From Candidatus Nitrosotenuis aquarius (GTDB lineage Archaea; Thermoproteota; Nitrososphaeria; Nitrososphaerales; Nitrosopumilaceae), in the NCBI RefSeq assembly GCF_002787055.1, contig NZ_CP024808.1, positions 832,328 to 896,327 on the forward strand: 64,000 nucleotides of DNA. Direction: 5' to 3'. The translations under genes and the position numbers were made by a program. Below, piece after piece: positions 17,785 through 25,382 of this stretch; the first letter of the stretch is position 1, and each line of letters opens with the position of its first letter. The notes under the pieces are model-generated. The model made no database searches. It was not told the DNA's origin and worked only from the letters and a program-made list of their open reading frames with translations.

Positions 17785-20627
17785 TTCCCTGGAATGACAT
17801 TGAGACAAAATGGCGCGCCAAGTGGGCACAAGAAAAAGAATTTGAAATAGAACCAGACTCGAGACCAAAAAAATTCATCACAGTTGCATATCCGTATCCC
17901 AACTCCCCTCAACACATAGGCCACGGCAGAACGTACACTTTGGCAGATGTCCACGCACGATTTTTGCGCATGAAGGGCTACAACACTTTGTTTCCGATGG
18001 GATTCCACTATACCGGCACGCCCATACTAGGCATGGCAAAGCGGGTCCAAGAAGGCGACAAGGAACTAATCGAGAATTTTGAAAAACTGTACCATGTTCC
18101 GCCAGAGACCATCAAGGAATTTGTCGAGCCAGTAAAGATTGCAGATTATTTCCACGAGGAAATCAAGCAGGGGATGATAGAGATGGGTTATTCTATAGAC
18201 TGGCGGCGTGAATTTACCACAATAGATCCAGTGTACAAAAAGTTCATCGAGTGGCAGTTTAGAAAACTAAAGTCGCTTAATTTTGTAGTGCAGGGGTCAC
18301 ATCCTGTTGGCTGGTGTCCCAAGGACCAAAACCCAGTATCACAGCACGACACGCTGGGCGATGTAGAGCCGGACTTTACCGAATACATTTTGGTAAAATT
18401 TCACCTAGATGATGTAATAATTCCAACTGCCACACTACGCCCGGAGACAATCTTCGGCGTGACAAACCTTTGGATAAACCCAAACATAAAATACAAAAAA
18501 ATCAAAGTAGACAGCGAAACCTGGATTGTCAGCCCAGAATGCGCATACAAGCTGGAATTTTTGAACAAATCCATTACAGCGATTTCCGAAGTTTCCGGCT
18601 CTGATCTGGTAGGAAAAACCGTTTCAATACTGGACAAAAAGATTCCAATGTTTCCTGCAAGCTTTGTTGAATCACAGACAGGAACCGGCATAGTAATGTC
18701 AGTGCCTGCCCATGCTCCATTTGACTATCAGGCACTAGTTGACTATCAAAAACAGAATTCCAGTATTACAATACAGCCAATTCCAATCATCAAGACAGAG
18801 GGATTTGGTGAGATTCCTGCTAAAGAAATTGTCGAGAAAATGGGCATCACAAACCAGGACGACCCCAAGCTGGATGAGGCTACAAACGAGGTCTATTCCA
18901 AGGAATTTTACTCTGGAGTACTGCGCGAGAACACGGGCAAGTTTGCAGGACTCAAGGTCTCAGAAGCTAAAGAGACGATAAAGGCCTGGCTTGCAGAATC
19001 AAAAAATTCCGATATTTTGCTAGAGCTAAACAACGGACCCGTCAGATGCAGGTGTGGGGCAGAATGTGTTGTAAAACTATTGAACAACCAGTGGTTTCTC
19101 AATTATCTTGACCAGACTTGGAAGGACAAGACAAACCAGTGCTTTGAGAAAATGAGCATTCTGCCAAATGAAATCAGAACGGAATTCAATTATGTTGTCG
19201 GCTGGCTGCGACAAAGGGCGTGTGCAAGACAGCATGGCCTAGGAACCAATCTGCCGTGGGACCAAAATTGGATTGTTGAAAGCTTGTCGGATTCCGTAAT
19301 CTACATGGCGTACTATATTTTGGCAAAATACGTCAATTCTGGAGAACTAAAGGCAGACTCGCTTTCTGATGAATTTTTCGAGTTTGTGTTTTATGGAAAT
19401 GGTGATGCAAAACAGACAGCTGCAAAATGTGGCGTGCAGGAAAACATTTTGCAAAAGATACGGGCAGACTTTGCATATTTTTATCCAGTGGATGCAAGAC
19501 ATTCCGGGCGCGACCTAGTTCCAAATCATCTGACATTTTTTGTTCTAAATCATGTCGCAATATTTCCAGAAGCACTCTGGCCAAAACAGATCGTGGTAAA
19601 CGGCTCTGTACTGATGGATGGTAAAAAAATGTCCAAGTCAATGGGAAACATCATCCCGCTAAGAAAAGCAATTCAAGATTATGGTGCAGACCCGATTCGA
19701 CTGGCAATAATCATATCTGCCGAGCTGCTCCAGGATGCGGATTTCAATCTGGAATCTGTAAATACAATCAAGGGCAAGCTAGAGGCAATCTACGAAGACT
19801 GTGCCAGGCACAAGCCAGGCATGCCTGCAAAACTGCAATCAGAAGACAGTTGGATTCTTGGAAGACTTGACCACCTAATCACGCAGACAACTGGCGCAGT
19901 GGAAAAAATGAGATTACGAGAGGCCCTGCATCACATTTTGTTTTCGTTTGAATCTGACTTGCAGTGGTATCTCAAAAGAGCAGAAGCTAAAGGAAGGACT
20001 GATGTTTCCGGAATATTGCACAAGATATTAGCTGTTCGGGTCGCAATGCTGTCTCCGTTTGCACCACATCTGACAGAAGAAATGTGGGAGCGACTGGGCA
20101 ATTCTGGCCTAGTATCTAGATCAGATTGGCCTGCACCAAACAACTCTACAGATTCCTCATCAGTGCAATCAGAGGAATTGTTGCAATCCACAATAGAAGA
20201 CATCAAAAATGTCCTCAAGGTGACAAAGATCACTCCACAAAAAATCGTCCTGTACACTGCAGACCCCTGGAAGGTCAAGGCGTTTGGAAAAATCGCAGCA
20301 AGCGTGGTTGTCGGCCAGACAAACATTGGCGCAATCATAAAAGACCTCATTGCAAATCCAGAAACCGAGAACATCAAAAAAGACCCAGATTTTGTCAAAA
20401 AATCAGTCAATTCCATTCTAGCAGAGCCTGAGGAAATGAGAAAGATCAGAGCAGAGTTAAAACCAATCAACGAAACTGCAGTCTTGTCTTCAGAATTATC
20501 AGGGCTGGTCAAAAAGGAATTTGGAGTCGACATGCAGGTCTTTGCAGAATCGGATACTGCAAAATATGATCCAAAGAACAAGGCAAGGATGGCACGGCCG
20601 TTCAAGCCTGCACTATACATAGAATAG
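17781..20627 (+). CDS. leuS: Leucyl-tRNA synthetase, archaeal type
   Basis: Charges tRNA-Leu with leucine. Class I motifs are clear in 948 residues: the HIGH signature as PNSPQHIGHGRTY and KMSKS as DGKKMSKSMGN. The CP1 editing domain lies between them, with TLRPETIFGVTNLWINP and GTGIVMSVPAHAPFDYQAL (the editing Asp is in APFD). Length and C-terminal domain match the archaeal/eukaryotic form. Translationally coupled to alaS by an ATGA overlap. A hairpin and T-tract follow the stop. Confidence 0.97.
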   Translation: MIPWNDIETKWRAKWAQEKEFEIEPDSRPKKFITVAYPYPNSPQHIGHGRTYTLADVHARFLRMKGYNTLFPMGFHYTGTPILGMAKRVQEGDKELIENFEKLYHVPPETIKEFVEPVKIADYFHEEIKQGMIEMGYSIDWRREFTTIDPVYKKFIEWQFRKLKSLNFVVQGSHPVGWCPKDQNPVSQHDTLGDVEPDFTEYILVKFHLDDVIIPTATLRPETIFGVTNLWINPNIKYKKIKVDSETWIVSPECAYKLEFLNKSITAISEVSGSDLVGKTVSILDKKIPMFPASFVESQTGTGIVMSVPAHAPFDYQALVDYQKQNSSITIQPIPIIKTEGFGEIPAKEIVEKMGITNQDDPKLDEATNEVYSKEFYSGVLRENTGKFAGLKVSEAKETIKAWLAESKNSDILLELNNGPVRCRCGAECVVKLLNNQWFLNYLDQTWKDKTNQCFEKMSILPNEIRTEFNYVVGWLRQRACARQHGLGTNLPWDQNWIVESLSDSVIYMAYYILAKYVNSGELKADSLSDEFFEFVFYGNGDAKQTAAKCGVQENILQKIRADFAYFYPVDARHSGRDLVPNHLTFFVLNHVAIFPEALWPKQIVVNGSVLMDGKKMSKSMGNIIPLRKAIQDYGADPIRLAIIISAELLQDADFNLESVNTIKGKLEAIYEDCARHKPGMPAKLQSEDSWILGRLDHLITQTTGAVEKMRLREALHHILFSFESDLQWYLKRAEAKGRTDVSGILHKILAVRVAMLSPFAPHLTEEMWERLGNSGLVSRSDWPAPNNSTDSSSVQSEELLQSTIEDIKNVLKVTKITPQKIVLYTADPWKVKAFGKIAASVVVGQTNIGAIIKDLIANPETENIKKDPDFVKKSVNSILAEPEEMRKIRAELKPINETAVLSSELSGLVKKEFGVDMQVFAESDTAKYDPKNKARMARPFKPALYIE

Positions 20628-20634
20628 GCAACTA

Positions 20635-20669
20635 CCGTAAACTTTTGTGCGTAAATTTTACGGTTTTTT
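20635..20669 (+). terminator. Hairpin plus T-tract after leuS
   Basis: CCGTAAA (20635-20641) pairs with TTTACGG (20657-20663) and is followed directly by six T (20664-20669), 8 nt after the leuS stop. This looks like a terminator for the alaS-leuS transcript; archaeal termination depends mainly on the T-run. Confidence 0.6.
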
Positions 20670-20737
20670 GGGCATTTTGCATTTTTTGTAAGATGTGACT
20701 TCATTGTGTAATACGGTCTGCAAAATAAAACATGCTG

Positions 20738-20753
20738 GTTATTGTACAATAAC
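20738..20753. promoter_or_regulatory. 16-bp perfect palindrome upstream of the FAD enzyme gene
   Basis: GTTATTGT followed by its exact reverse complement ACAATAAC. It lies about 52 bp upstream of the TATA-like box (CTATTTATTA, 20794-20803) of the gene starting at 20826, where an upstream activator site could sit. The binding factor is unknown. The rest of the 20628-20825 gap holds only the terminator and this promoter. Confidence 0.45.
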
Positions 20754-20825
20754 GCCGACCACTGCTGCCAATCACACCAAAATACCTCACATTCTATTTA
20801 TTAGACCAAGGAAAATTTCAACTTG

Positions 20826-21836
20826 ATGAAAATAGCTGTAGTGGGGATTGGAGTCGCAGGCGGATATCTAGTATCCAGGCTCAAAAAAGACCACGAGGTA
20901 GTAGGCTATGAGCGCATGACAGAAGAAAACCACGATTCCATCTGTGCATGGGGCACATCTGCAAACGAAATGCGGGAGTTGTGCGCTAAATCTGGAATCA
21001 ACTTTGATGATTTCATCATACACCATGGAAAAGACATGCACATTGATATGAACAATAATGAGCGATTTGATATCAAGCTAAAGGGCCTAGTCACTTTTGA
21101 CAAAATTGGCCTTATCAAAAAAATGTCTGAAGGCGTAAAAATTCACTATGGTGTTTCTCCAAAACTTGCAGACTTGGAAAAAGAATACGACATGATTGTG
21201 GATTGCACGGGATTTTATCGCAGCTATTTGCCAAAAATTGAAAAAGACTTTTTCCTGCCGACATACCAGTACAAGATCCAGTATGACGATAAAGTTCCAA
21301 TCGATGACTTTTTTGTAAAGCCATTTGCAAAAATGACCGGATATTTCTGGTATTTCCCATTAAATGACAATATGGCACACATTGGTGCCGGCGACTACAA
21401 GAAAAACCACGTAGAGGAAACTGACAAGTTTTTCAAAAAATACGGCGGCAAGATAACAAAGACGGTTGGCCGTCCAATCAGACTTGCTACGCCAAACATG
21501 TGCGAGCCGTTCTACCACGGAAAGGTAGTAGGCGTTGGCGAGTCAATCGGTACTGTCTATCCGTTGCTTGGAGAGGGAATCATACCAAGCATGATTTGCG
21601 CAGATATCTTTGTGAGAAACATCAACAATTTGCCAAAATACAGAGAAGAGGTCTTGGAATATTTTGCAATTTATGGCAAGGTCCTCAATTTTGTCCGGGC
21701 CAAAATGCACGGCAAGTTCTCAGCCATTCGTAGCATTGCGGATCTTATTTCCATATTCCGTTACATGAAGAAAAACGAGCAGCGCTTTGGGATGGAAATT
21801 CACATGCGCGACTTGATGAAAGTAGCTAAAGCCTAG
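20826..21836 (+). CDS. Geranylgeranyl reductase-family FAD oxidoreductase
   Basis: Predicted flavin-dependent reductase of 336 residues. It starts at the FAD-binding Rossmann motif VVGIGVAGGYLVSRL, has the family signature YFWYFPLNDNMAHIGAGDY, and ends with the second flavin motif VVGVGESIGTVYPLLGEGIIPSM. Members saturate the isoprenoid chains of archaeal lipids, but paralogues act on other polyprenyl or quinone substrates, and the substrate here is not determined. ATG 20826 is preferred over the TTG one codon earlier; the TATA-like box is 28 nt upstream. Monocistronic. Confidence 0.85.
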   Translation: MKIAVVGIGVAGGYLVSRLKKDHEVVGYERMTEENHDSICAWGTSANEMRELCAKSGINFDDFIIHHGKDMHIDMNNNERFDIKLKGLVTFDKIGLIKKMSEGVKIHYGVSPKLADLEKEYDMIVDCTGFYRSYLPKIEKDFFLPTYQYKIQYDDKVPIDDFFVKPFAKMTGYFWYFPLNDNMAHIGAGDYKKNHVEETDKFFKKYGGKITKTVGRPIRLATPNMCEPFYHGKVVGVGESIGTVYPLLGEGIIPSMICADIFVRNINNLPKYREEVLEYFAIYGKVLNFVRAKMHGKFSAIRSIADLISIFRYMKKNEQRFGMEIHMRDLMKVAKA

Positions 21837-21901
21837 TAATTTTTGGATTTATTTAGATTTGAAATTATTTTAAAACCAGATTTAATATTGCGCCGATCTA
21901 T

Positions 21902-22204
21902 TCAATTTCCAGCATTGCAATCCGGCAGTCTTCCGTATTTTTCCTGAAATGCGTCCAGAATCATTTTTTTCTTTTCTGTCGGATTAGGGGTAAACATTCT
22001 CTGGTATGCATATGTTTTTTGCTTGCACGGCTCTCCCTCAAAATTACCATCCAGGTATTTTGCAAATTGGCTCTGCAGACTATTGGACTCTCCAACGTAT
22101 ATGGCATCAAGCTTTTTGTCATATAGAACATAGATCCCGGGCTTTGATTGTACGAACCTTGCGCTGTCTATCCAGATGTGGACTTTTTCGTCTAGTATTT
22201 CCAT
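21902..22204 (-). CDS. GIY-YIG domain protein, possibly inactive
   Basis: Small protein of 100 residues with a GIY-YIG nuclease fold: PGIYVLYDKKLDAIYVGES carries the GIY and YVG halves, and a later acidic helix (TEKKKMILDAFQEKYGRLPDCN) carries the family Glu position. The catalytic Arg expected after the YIG strand is not evident: the helix reads SLQSQFAKYL. It may be non-catalytic or only DNA-binding. Its ATG overlaps the stop of an upstream 32-codon zinc-finger ORF as TAATG, so the two are likely cotranslated. Confidence 0.75.
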   Translation of the reverse strand: MEILDEKVHIWIDSARFVQSKPGIYVLYDKKLDAIYVGESNSLQSQFAKYLDGNFEGEPCKQKTYAYQRMFTPNPTEKKKMILDAFQEKYGRLPDCNAGN

Positions 22205-22302
22205 TATCTTTTAGAATGAGTTTTCTCATGCTCCATTACTTTGGAGAACTTGTCCATTGTACCTGTCCAACGGAAATTACAATATTTGCAGGTGTAGATC
22301 AT
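22204..22302 (-). CDS. 32-residue C2H2-type zinc-finger micro-protein
   Basis: The frame reads MIYTCKYCNFRWTGTMDKFS and ends EHEKTHSKR, with Cys5, Cys8, His25 and His29 spaced as C-x2-C-x16-H-x3-H. It overlaps the GIY-YIG gene by TAATG at its end and an upstream 25-codon ORF by ATGA at its start. It could be an independent micro-protein or the second half of a single 57-residue protein broken by a 1-nt shift in the run GGGGAAAAATG. No other in-frame standard start codon is available. Confidence 0.5.
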   Translation of the reverse strand: MIYTCKYCNFRWTGTMDKFSKVMEHEKTHSKR

Positions 22303-22376
22303 TTTTCCCCGTCTGATTCTGCATATGTCGTGGATAGTTTCTGTTGTTTTGGTTTTGAGAATAGATTTTTTATCAC
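22299..22376 (-). CDS. 25-residue ORF heading the zinc-finger/GIY-YIG transcript
   Basis: GTG start at 22376, reading MIKNLFSKPKQQKLSTTYAE then SDGEK and TGA. The TGA overlaps the ATG of the zinc-finger ORF. A TATA-like CTTATATC near 22402 on this strand is about 26-27 nt upstream, the leaderless spacing used elsewhere here. Unknown function. Together with the next ORF it may be one frameshifted gene. The gap from here to 22510 holds only AT-rich promoter sequence. Confidence 0.4.
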   Translation of the reverse strand: MIKNLFSKPKQQKLSTTYAESDGEK

Positions 22377-22481
22377 ACTAGATTATGTCATCACTACGAT
22401 ATAAGGGACAAATAGATCACAATTGATAGGTCACAATCTGAAAATTCGCAAAATTATTCCAAAATTTGCAAAATAAGCATG

Positions 22482-22489
22482 CTTAATAA
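22482..22489 (+). promoter_or_regulatory. TATA-like box of the 18-codon micro-gene
   Basis: CTTAATAA centred about 25 nt before the ATG at 22511, in an AT-rich stretch that also contains the palindrome AAGCATGCTT just upstream. Confidence 0.4.
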
Positions 22490-22510
22490 CACAAAAACAG
22501 CGTAACATGT

Positions 22511-22567
22511 ATGGCAGCAAAAGCTAAAAAAGCATCCAAATCCAAGGGCAAGAAAAAATCAAAGTGA
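22511..22567 (+). CDS. 18-residue lysine-rich micro-protein
   Basis: ATG to TGA gives 18 residues (MAAKAKKASKSKGKKKSK), nine of them lysine and the rest Ala, Ser, Gly and Met. It has a TATA-like box about 25 nt upstream and a hairpin plus T-tract that begins within the stop codon, so it looks like a complete leaderless gene. The composition resembles the basic tails of DNA- or RNA-binding proteins. It could instead be a small non-coding RNA with an accidental frame. Function unknown. Confidence 0.5.
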   Translation: MAAKAKKASKSKGKKKSK

Positions 22568-22590
22568 CCTAACAGAGGTCTGTTTTCTTT
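22566..22590 (+). terminator. Hairpin plus T-tract after the lysine-rich micro-gene
   Basis: GACCT (22566-22570) and AGGTC (22576-22580) form a 5-bp stem with a 5-nt loop, followed by a T-rich run with one C interruption. The stem starts inside the TGA of the 18-codon ORF. Confidence 0.55.
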
Positions 22591-22597
22591 TTTCAGC

Positions 22598-22729
22598 TTA
22601 GAATCTTTTTCTCTGAAATTTCGGTTTTTGGTGCATCGGCAGGCAGTTTTTGCAATAAGACTTGTTGTCTGGTCCGAATATCACAGTCAATCTTCCACAA
22701 TCTAAACAGAATCTCTTATCGTGTGTCAT
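22598..22729 (-). CDS. 43-residue zinc-ribbon micro-protein
   Basis: Starts MTHDKRFCLDCGRLTVIFG, then YCKNC, and ends in a basic tail (KPKFQRKRF). The two CxxC knuckles about 16 residues apart form a rubredoxin-like zinc ribbon. A TATA-like CATAATAA (on this strand TTATTATG, near 22756) sits 27 nt upstream of the ATG. Such ribbons occur in small transcription or ribosome-associated proteins; no specific family was recognised. It diverges from the gene at 22819. Confidence 0.65.
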   Translation of the reverse strand: MTHDKRFCLDCGRLTVIFGPDNKSYCKNCLPMHQKPKFQRKRF

Positions 22730-22762
22730 GGTGTTGTAATGGTATCATTGGCATAATAACCG

Positions 22763-22786
22763 TGGTAATTTGCTTGCTCATTACCA
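22763..22786. promoter_or_regulatory. Inverted repeat midway between two divergent TATA boxes
   Basis: TGGTAAT (22763-22769) and ATTACCA (22780-22786) form 7-bp arms around a 10-nt spacer. The centre is about 18 bp from each of the opposing TATA-like boxes at about 22756 and 22793. This is the position expected for one operator controlling both the zinc-ribbon gene and the nuclease-like/tfb pair. Confidence 0.45.
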
Positions 22787-22818
22787 AGGGTTAATAGTGA
22801 CGCTATCGGTGCAGTGCG

Positions 22819-23208
22819 TTGACAAAAGGGCGACAAGACCACAAAACCCTGATCAAAAGTTTAATTGATCATTTTTCCTCGCTCGGCCTTGAAATCCAGT
22901 ATGCAAATTATGACGGTTATCAAAAACCATTTGTCATCAGCAGGCACGCACCAGATGTCATAGCATTTGACCGTGCAAAGCATCTAGGCTACATAGGTGA
23001 GGCAAAAATGTGCACGGAGCTTGAAGAGCCAAGGACAAAAGAGCAATTTGATGACTTTTCCAAAAAGTTGATGCGCTCTGGCAACTCGGAGAAAGCAAGA
23101 TTACCATTCTACATTGCAGTTCCGCACGAATGCAATTCCAAAGCCACGCAGACGCTAAAGGAAATGCATTTGGATTCTAGGGACAACATCCACGTACTTG
23201 ATTTTTGA
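22819..23208 (+). CDS. PD-(D/E)XK nuclease-like protein coupled to tfb
   Basis: Protein of 129 residues starting at TTG (MTKGRQDHKTLIKSLIDHF). It has a candidate PD-(D/E)XK core: HAPDVIAFD (Pro45, Asp46), then a hydrophobic strand ending GEAK (Glu61, Lys63). This is the fold of Holliday-junction resolvases and restriction-type nucleases, but also of non-catalytic proteins. GGTTAATAG near 22793 is about 26 nt upstream. The stop overlaps the tfb ATG as TGATG, so translation is coupled. The fold assignment is my inference from the motif. Confidence 0.7.
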   Translation: MTKGRQDHKTLIKSLIDHFSSLGLEIQYANYDGYQKPFVISRHAPDVIAFDRAKHLGYIGEAKMCTELEEPRTKEQFDDFSKKLMRSGNSEKARLPFYIAVPHECNSKATQTLKEMHLDSRDNIHVLDF

Positions 23209-24116
23209 TGGTAACTCATACGTTCAGCTCAGAGAAAACCTGCAGACGGTGCAAGGGAATGATGATAACTGATGGCGTCACAGGCGAGCGATTTTGTCAT
23301 AATTGCGGACTGGTAATAGAAGAGCAGATCCAAGAGACTGGGCCTGAGCGCAACATATCAAAAGAAGAGCGTGACGATAAGACACGCGTTGGAATGCCAA
23401 CCTCGCTTGCAATCCATGACATGGGTCTTGCCACAACGATTGGAGTCATGGACAGGGATGCTACAGGTAAGCCACTCTCAGCTCATGCAAAACACGAAAT
23501 GAGGCGACTTCGCACGTGGGATAGTCGTAGCCAAATGAGTGAGCAAAGCGACAGAAACCTAAGGTATGCATTCACTCAGCTAGACAAGCTAAAGGACAAG
23601 CTGACGCTTTCTGGCGCAGTAGTTGAAAAGGCAGCTTATCTGTACAGAAAAGCCTTGCTAAAAAGCCTAGTTCGCGGAAGATCAATAGAGGGAGTTCTTG
23701 CGGCCTCGGTTTATGCCGCATGTAGGGATGTGGAAATGCCGCGAACCTTAGACGACGTCTCTAAAGCAATTAATATCAAAAGAAAAGATCTGACAAAAAA
23801 TTACCGCATGCTCGTAAATGAACTAGAGCTCAAAATGCCAGTCATGAGCTCAGTTACTTGTTTATCAAAAATAGCAAACAAAATTGGTGCAAGTGAAAAA
23901 GTAAAACGCCATGCTCTTGAGATTCTAAAAAACGCAAATGATCAAAGACTCACCGCAGGAAAAGACCCGATGGGAATGGCCGCATCTGCACTTTACATTT
24001 CATGCGTAAAACATGACTTTGATGTTTCACAAAAAGACATTGCACTGGCCGCAGGCGTGACTGAGGTCACCATACGAAACAGGTACAAAGACATGAGAAA
24101 ATCACTGCATTTGTAG
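23208..24116 (+). CDS. tfb: Transcription initiation factor TFB
   Basis: Archaeal TFIIB homologue that binds TBP-DNA and RNA polymerase at promoters. In 302 residues there is a zinc ribbon with two CxxC pairs (TCRRCKGMM and FCHNCGLV), the B-reader/linker region, and two cyclin-like repeats (starting near NLRYAFTQLDKLK and ISSVTCLSKIANKIG-like MSSVTCLSKIANKIG). The C-terminal helix-turn-helix contacting the BRE is present (KDIALAAGVTEVTIRNRYKDM). ATG 23208 is chosen over TTG 23205. Thaumarchaeota usually encode several TFBs, so this may be one of a set. It is coupled to the upstream nuclease-like gene. Confidence 0.95.
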   Translation: MVTHTFSSEKTCRRCKGMMITDGVTGERFCHNCGLVIEEQIQETGPERNISKEERDDKTRVGMPTSLAIHDMGLATTIGVMDRDATGKPLSAHAKHEMRRLRTWDSRSQMSEQSDRNLRYAFTQLDKLKDKLTLSGAVVEKAAYLYRKALLKSLVRGRSIEGVLAASVYAACRDVEMPRTLDDVSKAINIKRKDLTKNYRMLVNELELKMPVMSSVTCLSKIANKIGASEKVKRHALEILKNANDQRLTAGKDPMGMAASALYISCVKHDFDVSQKDIALAAGVTEVTIRNRYKDMRKSLHL

Positions 24117-24148
24117 TAATGTCCTAAATGGACAGAACTAGCTGATTT

Positions 24149-25312
24149 TTAATACGCAACCATCATCTTGGTTCCTTTCTTTATCAGGAACGGTGCAAAT
24201 ATCGTAGTCAATACTACAACCATGCCTACAATCGGGAAGAGGAACGAGCTTGTAGCGCCCAAGTCTTGGCCCACCATCAATACAATGAATGAAAACTCGC
24301 CCAGCTGTGCCATAGACAAGCCTATTCCCATGGCATTGTTTGGTCCAAGCTGGAACAGTCGCACACCCAAATACACAGATGCAGTCTTGCCCACAATGGT
24401 AACTAGCGTGATAATTATGATTGGAAGCCAGTATTCCGCGATAATATTGATATCCATTAGGGCGCCAATTGTGACAAAAAATATTGCAATGAATACTTCG
24501 CGAATCGGCGTAATCAGATTAATGATGTCTTCAGAGAATCTAGAACCTGCAAGGATCACACCCGCCAAGAATGCACCCGTTACTGCAGAAAAGCCAAGCT
24601 CGTGTGATAAAAACGACAAACCAAATGCAAGGCCTAGCGCCACAAGAATTGTAATTTCGTATCTAGGAATATTTGATAATAGTGAGAAGACCTTTGGCAT
24701 CCCAAGGCACCCAAGTGCTACTGTTCCGCCAATGAACATGCTGATTTTTGCAACCTCCCAGATCATTTGATCAAAGCTAAATGCTCCCGACAAAACTGAA
24801 GAGTGTAGTGTGGAAATTAATACGGCCGCAATAATGTCCTCTATTACCAATACTCCAATTATCAGCATGGATGACGGTTCTTCAATTACATCCATTTCCT
24901 CCAGAACTTTCACTATGATTGCAGTTGAGCTAATCGACAGTGCAGCTGCCAAGAACATCGAGTCCATGGTAGACCAGCCGAACGCCCAACCGACTGCAAA
25001 CCCGATTCCAAGCATCGCAAGTACCTCTATTATGGCAATTACTGCTCCAATCTTGCCAATGTTTCTAAGCTGAGTTATTGGAAATGCAAGGCCCACCCCA
25101 AACAGTAACAACACAATTGCAATCTCTGAGAAATTAGTCAGCATTGTGGTGTCCTTGATCAGACTAAATGGACCGAACGGACCAATCAAAATGCCGGCTA
25201 CCAAAAATCCCAAAACTAGGGGTTGTTTTAGAACATATGCAATAATTCCAATTGCTGCTGAAAACAGTAACAGGTATCCCAGATCTCCGATTAATTCTAT
25301 TCCCGCAGCCAA
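24149..25312 (-). CDS. CPA2-family cation:proton antiporter
   Basis: Integral membrane antiporter (KefB/NapA-type transmembrane domain) of 387 residues with about 12 helices. Visible signatures are VIEDIIAAVLIST in the ion-binding region, GAFLAGVILAGSRFSEDI, and paired acidic residues in the crossing helices. No cytoplasmic TrkA-N or RCK domain, so it is the bare transporter. It exchanges Na+ or K+ for protons; the ion is not determined. A TATA-like box is near 25336. A paralogue lies immediately upstream on the same strand. Confidence 0.9.
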   Translation of the reverse strand: MAAGIELIGDLGYLLLFSAAIGIIAYVLKQPLVLGFLVAGILIGPFGPFSLIKDTTMLTNFSEIAIVLLLFGVGLAFPITQLRNIGKIGAVIAIIEVLAMLGIGFAVGWAFGWSTMDSMFLAAALSISSTAIIVKVLEEMDVIEEPSSMLIIGVLVIEDIIAAVLISTLHSSVLSGAFSFDQMIWEVAKISMFIGGTVALGCLGMPKVFSLLSNIPRYEITILVALGLAFGLSFLSHELGFSAVTGAFLAGVILAGSRFSEDIINLITPIREVFIAIFFVTIGALMDINIIAEYWLPIIIITLVTIVGKTASVYLGVRLFQLGPNNAMGIGLSMAQLGEFSFIVLMVGQDLGATSSFLFPIVGMVVVLTTIFAPFLIKKGTKMMVAY

Positions 25313-25382
25313 GTTCTGAATTGGTTTTTTCTTATAGATTATTCTAGGATATAGTCAAAATTACTTTGCAATGCGTGAGATT

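Noticed and set aside
22388-22395. GTGATGA resembling a C box of a C/D guide RNA
   Set aside because: No D box (CTGA) at a suitable distance and no guide-like layout.
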